Shown one piece after another: positions 53,356-62,379 of a DNA stretch of 64,000 nucleotides. The stretch covers positions 248,001 to 312,000 of the forward strand of contig NZ_FUHM01000002.1 of the NCBI RefSeq assembly GCF_900155565.1, in the 5' to 3' direction. This stretch comes from Anaerosalibacter sp. Marseille-P3206 (lineage in GTDB: Bacteria; Bacillota; Clostridia; Tissierellales; Sporanaerobacteraceae). How positions within the stretch are numbered: position 1 is the stretch's first letter; each line of letters starts with the position of its first letter. A program made the position numbers and the translations under genes. Below the pieces are notes generated by a model. It worked only from the letters and a program-made list of their open reading frames with translations. It ran no database searches and had not been told where the DNA came from.

Positions 53356-54087
53356 TTAATTGACTAATTCAGGTACTGGCTTGGCGAAAGTGAATTCTTT
53401 TATCTTTCTATATTTAGGGATATTGATGCTTTTCTCCTGTCTAAGTTGAACAATATAATCAGTATAATATTCTAAATGCCATAATATACCACCCTTTAAA
53501 GATAGAGATGACTCTAATAATGATGAATCACCTATTGCTTTAATGACTATAGGTGGACCTACTGATACTCCATTTATCTCAATATGATTACCCGCTCTAA
53601 CTATTTCAGTATAAGAAGTATATCTTTGATCATTAATTGAAATAGCCTCAGCCTCAGAAGCATTTAATACGCTAATAATCTGTAAAATCATATCTAATTC
53701 ATCTACAATACTAGACTCTTCACCAAATTGAATATCCATAGGTGGATCATTAATTTCTAAAACTATACCAGGACCTTCAACATCTAGATTCCCAGCAAAC
53801 ATTCTATACTTCTCTAAGTCCTTATAAAGATTTTCAGTATAGATATTCTTATCTGCCTCTCCTTTTTCATATAGTTTAATTTTGCCTTCTAATTCATCAA
53901 GCTCCTTTTTAAGGGCTTCTCTTTCATCTTGAAGTTTCTTCAATTCAGAAGCTAACTGTTGAGCTCTCTGAGTAGGCAATAACCCTTCTCCCACAGTTTT
54001 ATTTACAGTTTTTATTTGAATAGCTACTATAATTCCTAAAAAAACACAAATAATCATTATAGCTATCTGCCCTTTGTTATTTTTCAT
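53356..54087 (-). CDS. DUF881 family membrane protein (first copy)
   Basis: 243 residues with an N-terminal membrane helix (IAIMIICVFLGIIVAIQI), a strongly charged coiled coil at about 40-80 (ELKKLQDEREALKKELDELE) and the DUF881 domain: VEGPGIVLEINDPP, SEAEAISINDQRYTSYTEI, GPPIVIKAIGDSS. It is 11 bases downstream of ftsQ and followed closely by its paralogue. AGGGGGA precedes ATG at 54087. The function is not established. Confidence 0.88.
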   Translation of the reverse strand: MKNNKGQIAIMIICVFLGIIVAIQIKTVNKTVGEGLLPTQRAQQLASELKKLQDEREALKKELDELEGKIKLYEKGEADKNIYTENLYKDLEKYRMFAGNLDVEGPGIVLEINDPPMDIQFGEESSIVDELDMILQIISVLNASEAEAISINDQRYTSYTEIVRAGNHIEINGVSVGPPIVIKAIGDSSLLESSLSLKGGILWHLEYYTDYIVQLRQEKSINIPKYRKIKEFTFAKPVPELVN

Positions 54088-54097
54088 TTAAATCCCC

Positions 54098-54859
54098 CTA
54101 ATTATTATCTATAACGATAACAGGATTATCTCCTCTATTTAAATAAATATATTTACAAAGAATATTTTTTTCTTCTACATCTTTTAATATTTCATTAATA
54201 TAGCTTAATTTATATTCTACATTATTTAAGGGCCCAAAATCAACAATAATACCATCATTAAGTTGAATAGTAATATCCTCCATGTCAGAAAAGTCCATTT
54301 GACCCATTTTTTCTAGTAATTTTAGCTTAATACTTATATCCACAAAGTCCAACACATCATCAATGTACTTACTTTGATTGCTTGTAATCTTATCACCTAT
54401 TATATGACTATCTGTACTTATACCCTTAATGATGGGGATTTTCTCATCTTTTGATAAAGGTTCAATCTTTAATACAAAACCTTCCTCATCTAAATAGATA
54501 CCAGAACTTGCATATACAAGAATAACCCTCTCTTGTCTTTCTGTAATATCTACTATCAATTTATTAGGAATCCTTCTTTTTATAATTGATGTTTTAATAT
54601 ATGGGTGTTTTTGTAAGTTGTTTATCATATCTTTTTTATTTACTCTAAAGATATTTTCACCATTAGGATTTCCAATTGCCTTAACAACTTTATCTGTAGT
54701 TACTTTTTTGTTGCCATGAACTTCAATCTTTGAAATGGTGAATAATGAAGTTTTAAAAGCTACTATGAAAAAAATCACCATAACTAATAATAGAGTGAAA
54801 AATAATACTCTCCTTCTCTTCCGTTTGATTTTTCTATTGACTTTTTTTATATCATTCAT
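54098..54859 (-). CDS. ftsQ: Cell division protein FtsQ/DivIB
   Basis: 253 residues. A basic tail (RKIKRKRRR) and one membrane helix (about 19-38) precede the extracytoplasmic POTRA domain (FTISKIEVHGNKKVTTDKVV, reduced) and the FtsQ beta domain ending RGDNPVIVIDNN. It connects early and late divisome proteins and binds FtsL/DivIC. It follows murA by 57 bases. TAGGTGGTG precedes ATG at 54859. Confidence 0.9.
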   Translation of the reverse strand: MNDIKKVNRKIKRKRRRVLFFTLLLVMVIFFIVAFKTSLFTISKIEVHGNKKVTTDKVVKAIGNPNGENIFRVNKKDMINNLQKHPYIKTSIIKRRIPNKLIVDITERQERVILVYASSGIYLDEEGFVLKIEPLSKDEKIPIIKGISTDSHIIGDKITSNQSKYIDDVLDFVDISIKLKLLEKMGQMDFSDMEDITIQLNDGIIVDFGPLNNVEYKLSYINEILKDVEEKNILCKYIYLNRGDNPVIVIDNN

Positions 54860-54897
54860 ATATACACCACCTAAAAGCTTGTCCTTATATTATATAT

Positions 54898-54920
54898 TAA
54901 AAGCAGCAATTCGCTGCTAA
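54898..54920 (-). terminator. Intrinsic terminator after murA
   Basis: Stem AGCAGC / GCTGCT with a short loop then TTTTAA on the minus strand, overlapping the murA stop codon. Moderate strength; read-through into ftsQ is likely. Confidence 0.65.
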
Positions 54921-56170
54921 TCTACTTTTTTAATATCCGCTCCCAATTCTTTTAATTTTAAATCAAAATCTTCGTATCCTCTTTCAATATGATGGATATT
55001 ATCTACCTCAGTACTACCTTTTGCAGCAAGGCCTGCTAACACGAGACTTGCTCCTCCCCTTAAGTCTTTAGACTTAACCTTCGCACCTGTTAACTCTTTT
55101 ACACCTTTAATTACTGCAACTCTTCCAATGATCTTTATATTTGCTCCCATCCTAGTTAATTCTTCAGCATGCTTAAACCTATTTTCAAATACAGTTTCAG
55201 AAATGATACTTGTACCATTTGCTATACTTAATAATGCCATCATTTGTGCTTGCATATCTGTTGGAAATCCAGGATATGGTAACGTCTGAATCATTTCAAT
55301 TGAATTCACCTTTCTAGGTCCTACAATTTTAATAGATGAAGAATCGTTATATATTAGAGATCCAGATTCTCTTAACTTTGCAGTTATAGCTTGAAGATGA
55401 TCTGTCTCAATATTTTTTATAACTACTTCTCCTCCAGTAATTGCTGAAGCTACCATAAATGTTCCTGCTTCTATTCTGTCTGAAATCACAGTATGTTTGA
55501 CATCATTAAATTTTTCTACCCCTTCAATTTTTATAATACTAGTTCCCGCACCAGATACTCTTGCACCACATTTGTTTAAATAATTTTGTAACTCTACTAT
55601 CTCTGGCTCTCTAGCCGCATTGCGTATAATAGTAGTCCCTTCCGCAAACACAGCTGCTAATATGGTGTTCTCCGTTGCACCAACACTTGGATAGTCTAAC
55701 TGAATATCACAGCCTTTTAAACCATCTGTTTTACAATGTAAAAATCCATGGGATTCTTCAATTTCTGTACCTAAATCTTTTAGGGCTTTTAAATGTAAAT
55801 CAATTGGTCTAGGCCCGATTTCACATCCGCCTGGATAACTAATTAAAACTTCTTTACATCTTGAAAGCATAGCTCCCATAAGTATAATAGAGGAACGCAT
55901 TTCTCTAACTAAATCATCTGGTATAATAAAACTATTTAATGGCCTTGAATCTACATACATTATATTGTCTATTTTTTCAACTATACAGCCAACAGAAATA
56001 AGTATTTTTTTCATTATTTCTACATCTCTTAAATTAGGAGTATTATATATTGTACTTTGATTGTTTCCTATAACTGTAGCTGCTAGTATAGGCAATACTG
56101 CATTTTTTGCACCAAAAATACTGACTTCGCCTGTTAATCTTTTATCTCCATTAATAATATACTTTCCCAT
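54917..56170 (-). CDS. murA: UDP-N-acetylglucosamine 1-carboxyvinyltransferase
   Basis: A 417-residue EPSP-synthase-fold enzyme, the first committed step of peptidoglycan synthesis: transfer of enolpyruvate to UDP-GlcNAc. The fosfomycin-target Cys is C116 in PGGCEIGPRPIDLHLKAL, and GAKNAVLPILAA is the substrate loop. The start ATG at 56170 is six bases after GGAGGT; an in-frame GTG two codons earlier abuts it. Clostridia often have two copies; only this one is here. Confidence 0.96.
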   Translation of the reverse strand: MGKYIINGDKRLTGEVSIFGAKNAVLPILAATVIGNNQSTIYNTPNLRDVEIMKKILISVGCIVEKIDNIMYVDSRPLNSFIIPDDLVREMRSSIILMGAMLSRCKEVLISYPGGCEIGPRPIDLHLKALKDLGTEIEESHGFLHCKTDGLKGCDIQLDYPSVGATENTILAAVFAEGTTIIRNAAREPEIVELQNYLNKCGARVSGAGTSIIKIEGVEKFNDVKHTVISDRIEAGTFMVASAITGGEVVIKNIETDHLQAITAKLRESGSLIYNDSSSIKIVGPRKVNSIEMIQTLPYPGFPTDMQAQMMALLSIANGTSIISETVFENRFKHAEELTRMGANIKIIGRVAVIKGVKELTGAKVKSKDLRGGASLVLAGLAAKGSTEVDNIHHIERGYEDFDLKLKELGADIKKVD

Positions 56171-56261
56171 TCTCACACCTCCAGAATATGCAACAGCTTA
56201 TGTAAGCCTATGTATATATATTTATATAGTATGCATATTCTAAAAAAGGTGTTACTATTAA

Positions 56262-57365
56262 TTATCTTACTAAAGAATCTATAATATCTACTATATCATT
56301 TACAGCCTTTATTTTACCTAAACTTTTACTTTTTTTTGCCATAGTCTTAAGTTTATTGCTATCTTTTAATAGTTTTAATATTGTATCATTTAGTACCTTT
56401 CCACTTAAGTCCTTCTCTAAAATCATAACACCTGCACCTTTTTCTTGTAATGCCCTAGCATTGTATTCTTGATGATTTTCAGCTGTATAAGCTTTTGGTA
56501 TTATAATACTTGGTACTCCTACAACAGTTACCTCTGCAAGTGTTATAGCACCAGCACTAGTAATAACTAAATCTGCAATATTTAAAGCATCAGGGATATT
56601 GAAAAGGTATGGTATTATCTGTATATTGCTTTTGAGTTTAATACCACTACTATTCATATCTTCTATAAAACTTTCAAAAAATCTCTTTCCTGTTACATGA
56701 AGAATTTGAATATTTGGGTTATTGGCATTTTCTTTTATAACATATGCCATACTTTCATTTAATCTCTTTTGTCCTCCACTTCCTCCAAAAGAAAGTATCA
56801 TAGGGATATTAGGGTCTATATTGAGGCTTTTGTAAGCTTTTTCTATATTTACAGTAGCTAAACTCTTTCTAACTGGATTCCCTGTTAAGATAACTTTCTC
56901 AGGGTACTTAAAATATTTCTTTGACTCTTCGAAACTTGCAGCAATCTTATCAACATATCTAGAAAGGATTTTATTTGTAATGCCAGGAAAAGCATTTTGT
57001 TCATGAATGATGGTAGGTGTTTTTTTTCTGCTAGCCATATATACTACTGGGCCACAAACATATCCACCAGTACCTATAACTACATCTGGACGAAATTCTT
57101 TAATTATTTTTTTTGCATCATTAAGTCCTAAGAATAATTCTTTTATTGTTGAAAATGCTTCTATGGAAATTTTCCTAGGAAATCCTTTAACTCTAATAGT
57201 TTTAAAATCAAATCCTTCTTTTGGAACTAATTCACTTTCCAAGCCTTTCTCCGTTCCAACATACAATATATCTGCATCACTGTATCTTTCTTTAATCTCA
57301 TTGGCAATGGCTAGTGCAGGATAAATATGTCCACCTGTCCCTCCACCGGTTATCATAAATTTCAT
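56262..57365 (-). CDS. murG: UDP-GlcNAc:lipid I N-acetylglucosaminyltransferase MurG
   Basis: A 367-residue GT-B enzyme that converts lipid I to lipid II on the inner face of the membrane. GGGTGGHIYPALAIA starts the N-domain; the C-domain has SFGGSGGQKRLNE, TSAGAITLAEV and PKAYTAENHQEYNARAL. ATG at 57365 lies nine bases after AGGAG; the TTG at 57374 is adjacent to that site and overlaps the ftsW stop. It follows ftsW in the usual order. Confidence 0.96.
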   Translation of the reverse strand: MKFMITGGGTGGHIYPALAIANEIKERYSDADILYVGTEKGLESELVPKEGFDFKTIRVKGFPRKISIEAFSTIKELFLGLNDAKKIIKEFRPDVVIGTGGYVCGPVVYMASRKKTPTIIHEQNAFPGITNKILSRYVDKIAASFEESKKYFKYPEKVILTGNPVRKSLATVNIEKAYKSLNIDPNIPMILSFGGSGGQKRLNESMAYVIKENANNPNIQILHVTGKRFFESFIEDMNSSGIKLKSNIQIIPYLFNIPDALNIADLVITSAGAITLAEVTVVGVPSIIIPKAYTAENHQEYNARALQEKGAGVMILEKDLSGKVLNDTILKLLKDSNKLKTMAKKSKSLGKIKAVNDIVDIIDSLVR

Positions 57366-57370
57366 ATATT

Positions 57371-58474
57371 TCAACTCCTATCTAATTCAGCATGTCTTGA
57401 AATATTTAGTAGTATTCCAATCGAACCCATATACAGTATTAAAGATGTACCACCGAAACTAATAAGTGGTAGTGGTATCCCTGTAGTAGGAATAGATGAT
57501 GTAACTACTGCTATGTGGATTAGTGTTTGAATAGTTATAAGCGCAGTAATACCTGAAGCCAAAAGACAACCAAATAGATCATCTGTATTTAAAGCAATCT
57601 TTATCCCTCTCCATATCAATAGTAAATAAAGCATCATAACTGTTAAAGAACCTAGAAAACCCAACTCTTCACCAATTATAGAGAATATAAAATCATTGTA
57701 TGGTTCTGGAATATAAAAAAACTTTTGTCTACTTTTTCCTAAACCCAAACCAAAAAGACCACCTGATCCAAGAGCATATAAAGATTGAACTGGTTGCCAT
57801 CCAAAGGTATCTTTATACGCAAATGGATCTAAAAAAGCTTTAAATCTCATTGCCCTAAATTCTTCTCCCGATATAGCCTTATACATTCCCAATCCACCTA
57901 TAGCTCCTAGTACTATTAAATGACTCCATCTCATACCAGCAATAAAAAGCATACTAATAAGCGTCAATCCTAAAGTTATGGTTGTACCAAGGTCATCTTG
58001 TAATATAATTAAGCCACAAGAAACCCCTATAATTAAAAGACATGGTAGTAAACCTTTAGCAAAATTTGTAACATCCGTTTTCCTCTTTGATAAATAATAA
58101 GCCAAAAATATAATAGAACCAATTTTAATCAAATCTGAAGGCATAAATGTTGTAATACCTATATCTACCCACCTTCTAGCTCCATTAAATTCTACACCAA
58201 GTGGAGTAAATATAAGTCCCCCAGAACCTAATGCTATAAAAAATATGAATTTAGCCATTTTTTTTAGGTTCTTGTAATTAAAATTCATGAAAAATAAAAG
58301 AGCAAATAATCCTATTATACTTGCAAATAACTGTTTCTTTAAAAAATGGTATCCATCCTCCATTTTATATATAGCATCAGGCCAACTTGAACTAAAAACC
58401 ATTATTATTCCAATGAAAACCAATAGCATAGTTGATAAGAGCAAAGTAAAATCGCCAGCTCTTTTTTTTGCCAT
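57371..58474 (-). CDS. ftsW: SEDS peptidoglycan polymerase FtsW/SpoVE
   Basis: 367 residues with about ten membrane helices. SEDS blocks are visible: FSSSWPDAIYK near the start, the catalytic-loop region QDDLGTTITL, FIFSIIGEELGF, and the C-terminal GIPLPLISFGGTSLI. It polymerises glycan strands with a partner class B PBP, most likely SpoVD at the end of this cluster. FtsW versus SpoVE cannot be settled by eye. Start ATG at 58474 has the best spacing to AGGAGG; upstream starts overlap the murD stop. Confidence 0.93.
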   Translation of the reverse strand: MAKKRAGDFTLLLSTMLLVFIGIIMVFSSSWPDAIYKMEDGYHFLKKQLFASIIGLFALLFFMNFNYKNLKKMAKFIFFIALGSGGLIFTPLGVEFNGARRWVDIGITTFMPSDLIKIGSIIFLAYYLSKRKTDVTNFAKGLLPCLLIIGVSCGLIILQDDLGTTITLGLTLISMLFIAGMRWSHLIVLGAIGGLGMYKAISGEEFRAMRFKAFLDPFAYKDTFGWQPVQSLYALGSGGLFGLGLGKSRQKFFYIPEPYNDFIFSIIGEELGFLGSLTVMMLYLLLIWRGIKIALNTDDLFGCLLASGITALITIQTLIHIAVVTSSIPTTGIPLPLISFGGTSLILYMGSIGILLNISRHAELDRS

Positions 58475-58476
58475 CA

Positions 58477-59838
58477 TCAATCCTCCTTTAAGCTATAAAC
58501 AGCTTCTTTAAAAACTCTACCCCTTTCTTCAAAACTCTTATACATATCCCAACTTGCACATGCTGGGGAAAGTAATACTTCATCTCCCACTTCTGATACT
58601 TTATAACTTTTCTCAACTGCTTCTTTCATACTATCTACTATATATATATTATTGAATCCATATTTATTTGCAGTTTCTTTTATTTTATTTGCAGTTTCAC
58701 CTAATAGAATTAATTGTTTAACCTTACCATTAAAAGATTTGATAAAATCATCGAAACTAGTTCCCTTATCCATTCCACCTGCTATTAAAATTATTGGACC
58801 TTCTAAAGCCTCTATTGCTTTAATACTAGCATCAGAATTGGTCCCTTTTGAATCGTTAAAAAACTTCACATCATTAATAGAAGTTACATACTCTATTCTG
58901 TGCTCTACCCCTTCAAAAGTTCTCAATACATCTGCCATTATAGATGTATCTATACCTAATGACCAAGCAATGGCAATACTAGCCAAAGCATTTTCTAAAT
59001 TGTGTTTTCCTGGAATCTTTACATCCTTAAAAGGTAATATTTCTATTAATTTTTCTCCATCATTTATAACGATATATTCATCCTTTATATATACACCTTT
59101 ATTTAGCTCATTATTTACACTAAACCATATTATATTTGAAATTATTTCATCTTCTGCATTTCTTAATATTTCATCATCATAATTTAGTATAGCAAAGTCT
59201 TCATTATCTTGATTTCTAAATACTTTCTTCTTAGCATTAATATAATTGTCATATGTTTTATGCCAATTCAAATGATCTGGTGTTATGTTTATAATCACGC
59301 TCACTTTTGGCTTAAAATTTATAGTACTATCTAATTGAAAGCTACTAGTCTCTATGACAAATATATCTTCCTTATCAGAGTTAATAGCTTCCCAAAGTAT
59401 TCCTATGCCTATATTGCCCGTCACATGACAATTATATCCAGCTTTATTTATTATTTCTCCTGTCAGTGTGGTAGTTGTGGTTTTCCCATTAGTACCTGTA
59501 ATAGCTATAAACTTATTTTCAGGGATTAGCCTATATGCTAATTCTATATCTGTTATTACTTCAATATTTTTAGCCTTTGCTTCATTTATGATTGGTATTT
59601 CAAGTGGTATCCCAGGACTTTTTACTATTAAATCAATATTGTCTAATGGTAAACAATTAGTTCCAAGATATAATTTGACTGGATAATTGCTTATCTCTGA
59701 TAGAAAATCCTTTAGTTCTTCTTCTTTTTTTAAATCACTTAATACAATATTTGCTCCCAATCTATTTAACGTCTTTACTGTTGATACTCCACTAATTCCT
59801 AAGCCTAATATTAGTACATTTTTTTCTTTTAAATTCAA
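58477..59838 (-). CDS. murD: UDP-N-acetylmuramoylalanine-D-glutamate ligase
   Basis: 453 residues. The N-terminal Rossmann-like domain (VLILGLGISGVST), ATP loop TGTNGKTTT at 114-122, ETSSFQLDST and the ligase block NDSKGTNSDASIKA define MurD, which adds D-Glu to UDP-MurNAc-L-Ala. TTG at 59838 is preferred over an in-frame GTG that lies inside the AGGTG site. It is between mraY and ftsW, its usual place. Confidence 0.96.
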   Translation of the reverse strand: MNLKEKNVLILGLGISGVSTVKTLNRLGANIVLSDLKKEEELKDFLSEISNYPVKLYLGTNCLPLDNIDLIVKSPGIPLEIPIINEAKAKNIEVITDIELAYRLIPENKFIAITGTNGKTTTTTLTGEIINKAGYNCHVTGNIGIGILWEAINSDKEDIFVIETSSFQLDSTINFKPKVSVIINITPDHLNWHKTYDNYINAKKKVFRNQDNEDFAILNYDDEILRNAEDEIISNIIWFSVNNELNKGVYIKDEYIVINDGEKLIEILPFKDVKIPGKHNLENALASIAIAWSLGIDTSIMADVLRTFEGVEHRIEYVTSINDVKFFNDSKGTNSDASIKAIEALEGPIILIAGGMDKGTSFDDFIKSFNGKVKQLILLGETANKIKETANKYGFNNIYIVDSMKEAVEKSYKVSEVGDEVLLSPACASWDMYKSFEERGRVFKEAVYSLKED

Positions 59839-59860
59839 AGAAATCACCTGACTTTCTCTT

Positions 59861-60826
59861 TTAGTTAATACTTACAATTCCAATTAAGCAAAATATAACC
59901 GTTGCAATCCAAAATACTGCGACAACTCTAGTTTCTGGCCATCCTTTTTGTTCAAAATGATGATGTAGAGGTGCCATTAAAAAGACTCTTTTGCCCGTCA
60001 ATTTAAAAGACAATACTTGGATTATTACAGATATTGCTTCAATAAAATATATAAATCCAACTATCGGTATTACTAATGGTAGATTTAGAAGTATGGCTAT
60101 GGCTGATACAGCTCCTCCTAAAGCCAAAGAACCAGTATCTCCCATAAAAACCCTAGCAGGATAAGAATTATAAATTAAAAAACCTAAGCAAGCTCCAGTC
60201 ATTGCAGCAGAAAAAATAGAAATACTTGACATTCCCCAATTAAGTCCCACTAATCCGAAAAAAGCCATAATTATTAGGGTAACTCCTGAAGCTAAGCCAT
60301 CTAAACCATCTGTTAAATTGACACTATTTACAGTGCCAACAACAACAAATGCTATAAATGGTACATAAAAAGGACCTAAATCAAGGAATTTTCCTTCTAC
60401 AAATGGTATTATTATCTTAGTTCCTAAAACTGAAGTATTTGACTGATAAACTGCAAGGAAAACTGCCAATATAACTTGACCAATTATCTTTTGATATGGT
60501 TTTAAGCCCAGTGATCTTTCTTTCTTAACTTTTATGTAATCATCAACAAAGCCAATTAATCCAAAACCAAAAGTAGATATAAGTAAAATGAACATATCTT
60601 TGTTAATCTTTCCAAATGTAAGTACTGTTATTAAAAGTGCAATTAACATTATAACTCCACCCATTGTTGGAGTCCCACTTTTTTTCAAATGAGTTTTTGG
60701 ACCATTATCTCTTACATTTTGACCAATTTTTAGCTTTCTTAATAAAGGTATCAAAATAGGACCCAATATAATGGTTATTGCAAAAGAAATAAGAATAGTC
60801 CTTATTGCATCTGTGTATTCAACCAT
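59861..60826 (-). CDS. mraY: Phospho-N-acetylmuramoyl-pentapeptide-transferase
   Basis: A 321-residue polytopic enzyme that makes lipid I from UDP-MurNAc-pentapeptide and undecaprenyl phosphate. About ten helices. Family motifs: GTPTMGGVIML, GFVDDYIKV (catalytic Asp pair), NLTDGLDGLASG, FMGDTGSLALGG and APLHHHFEQKGWPE with the HHH active-site stretch. AGAGGAG precedes ATG at 60826. It follows murE after only 28 bases; murF, usually between them, is absent. Confidence 0.97.
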   Translation of the reverse strand: MVEYTDAIRTILISFAITIILGPILIPLLRKLKIGQNVRDNGPKTHLKKSGTPTMGGVIMLIALLITVLTFGKINKDMFILLISTFGFGLIGFVDDYIKVKKERSLGLKPYQKIIGQVILAVFLAVYQSNTSVLGTKIIIPFVEGKFLDLGPFYVPFIAFVVVGTVNSVNLTDGLDGLASGVTLIIMAFFGLVGLNWGMSSISIFSAAMTGACLGFLIYNSYPARVFMGDTGSLALGGAVSAIAILLNLPLVIPIVGFIYFIEAISVIIQVLSFKLTGKRVFLMAPLHHHFEQKGWPETRVVAVFWIATVIFCLIGIVSIN

Positions 60827-60854
60827 TGTTCTTTCTCCTCTCTAGTAAGTGAAA

Positions 60855-62318
60855 CTAATTTTCCATGTCTTTTAGTATATCAAGGACAATTTGTCTTTCA
60901 TCAAATGGCAATACTTCGTCTTTAATGATTGTATATGTTTCATGTCCTTTTCCAGCTAATAATATAATATCTTTTGGCTTAGCATTTTCAATAGCATATC
61001 TAATTGCTTCTCTCCTATCAACAATAGATATATAATTTTTGCTTACCTTTTCTACACCTTCGATTATATCTTCTATTATTTTTGCTGGATCTTCATTCCT
61101 AGGATTGTCTGAAGTAACAATTGAAAAATCAGCATGCTTAGCAACTGTTTCACCCATAATCGGTCTCTTTGTCTTATCTCTATTCCCACCTGCTCCAAAT
61201 AATGTAACTACTCTTCCTTCTGCAAACTGTTCAATAGTAGTCAATACCTTTTCAAGTCCATCTGGAGTATGAGCAAAATCTATAATAACAGTAAAATCTC
61301 TATTTGTAGGAACAATTTCAAATCTACCCTTTACACCTTCGACCATTTCTAAGCCATCTCTAATATCCTCTAGACCAATATCATAAACATAACCACAACT
61401 AGCTGCAGCTAATGCATTATAGACACTAAATTCTCCTGGTATATTTAGATGAATATCTATTTTTCCCTTAGGTGTATTTAAAGTAAATTTTACTCCTTCT
61501 AAGTGGTAGTCAATATTTGTAGCAAAAATATCAGATTCTTTTTCAATTCCATAAGTAATAGTAGGAGTGTTTAAATTAGCAATTCTATTTACGATTTCAG
61601 CACCATAACTGTCATCATTATTGATAATATTTGCTCTTTTAGTCATAAAGAAAAGTTTTAATTTTGCCTCAAAATAATTTTCTAAGGTTTCATGATAGTC
61701 TAAATGATCTCTACTTAAGTTTGTAAAAACGCCTACATCAAAATTACAATCTTCAACTCTTTTTAAATCCAACGAATGAGATGATACTTCCATTACACAA
61801 CTATCAACATTTGCATCTACCATATCTCTTAAGCTTTTTTGAATAATTGTAGATTCTGGAGTAGTATTTTCTGTCTTAATAAGTTCACCGTCTATAATAT
61901 TGCCAATAGTACCTATTATACCCGTTCTTTTACTACTCTTCTCAAATATACTCTTTATTAAATAAGTAATAGTAGTCTTTCCATTAGTTCCTGTTATTCC
62001 AATCATATCCATATATTTAGAAGGATTTCCATAAAAATTTGCACTTACTTTAGATAAACTAGCCCTACTATCCTTTAACTTAATAATAGTAATATCCTCT
62101 TTAACTTTTACATCATTTTCCACTATAATAGCTGTGGCACCTTTATTTATAACTTGTTCAATATAATCATGTCCATCTGATTTAAATCCCTTAATAGCTA
62201 CAAATAAATAGTCATTAGATACAACTCTTGAATCAAATGCAACACCTGATATTTCTTTTTCTAATGATCCTTTTATTTCTTCAATTTCAAGTCCATTCAA
62301 GACTTCTTTCAATATCAT
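60855..62318 (-). CDS. murE: UDP-MurNAc-L-Ala-D-Glu ligase, meso-diaminopimelate-adding
   Basis: 487 residues. ATP loop TGTNGKTT at 109-116, carbamylated-Lys region SHSLDLKRVED, and DNPR at 404-407 (TSDNPRNEDP), the motif that selects meso-diaminopimelate over lysine. It therefore predicts m-DAP-type peptidoglycan. ATG at 62318 follows GAGGTG; a GTG upstream lies within that site. It follows spoVD after a hairpin terminator. Confidence 0.95.
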   Translation of the reverse strand: MILKEVLNGLEIEEIKGSLEKEISGVAFDSRVVSNDYLFVAIKGFKSDGHDYIEQVINKGATAIIVENDVKVKEDITIIKLKDSRASLSKVSANFYGNPSKYMDMIGITGTNGKTTITYLIKSIFEKSSKRTGIIGTIGNIIDGELIKTENTTPESTIIQKSLRDMVDANVDSCVMEVSSHSLDLKRVEDCNFDVGVFTNLSRDHLDYHETLENYFEAKLKLFFMTKRANIINNDDSYGAEIVNRIANLNTPTITYGIEKESDIFATNIDYHLEGVKFTLNTPKGKIDIHLNIPGEFSVYNALAAASCGYVYDIGLEDIRDGLEMVEGVKGRFEIVPTNRDFTVIIDFAHTPDGLEKVLTTIEQFAEGRVVTLFGAGGNRDKTKRPIMGETVAKHADFSIVTSDNPRNEDPAKIIEDIIEGVEKVSKNYISIVDRREAIRYAIENAKPKDIILLAGKGHETYTIIKDEVLPFDERQIVLDILKDMEN

Positions 62319-62344
62319 GTTTTTCACCTCTGTAAATAAAATTA

Positions 62345-62375
62345 ATTAAAAGGCAACTGATTAGTCGCCCTTTAA
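62345..62375 (-). terminator. Hairpin between spoVD and murE
   Basis: On the minus strand TTAAAGGGCGACT pairs with AGTTGCCTTTTAA (one G-U and minor mismatch), followed by an A/T tract rich in T. It probably reduces, not stops, read-through from spoVD into murE. Confidence 0.6.
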
Positions 62376-62379
62376 TATA

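Noticed and set aside
58652-59182. 176-codon open frame antisense to murD
   Set aside because: murD is complete and conserved on the other strand; the antisense frame has no family features or ribosome site.
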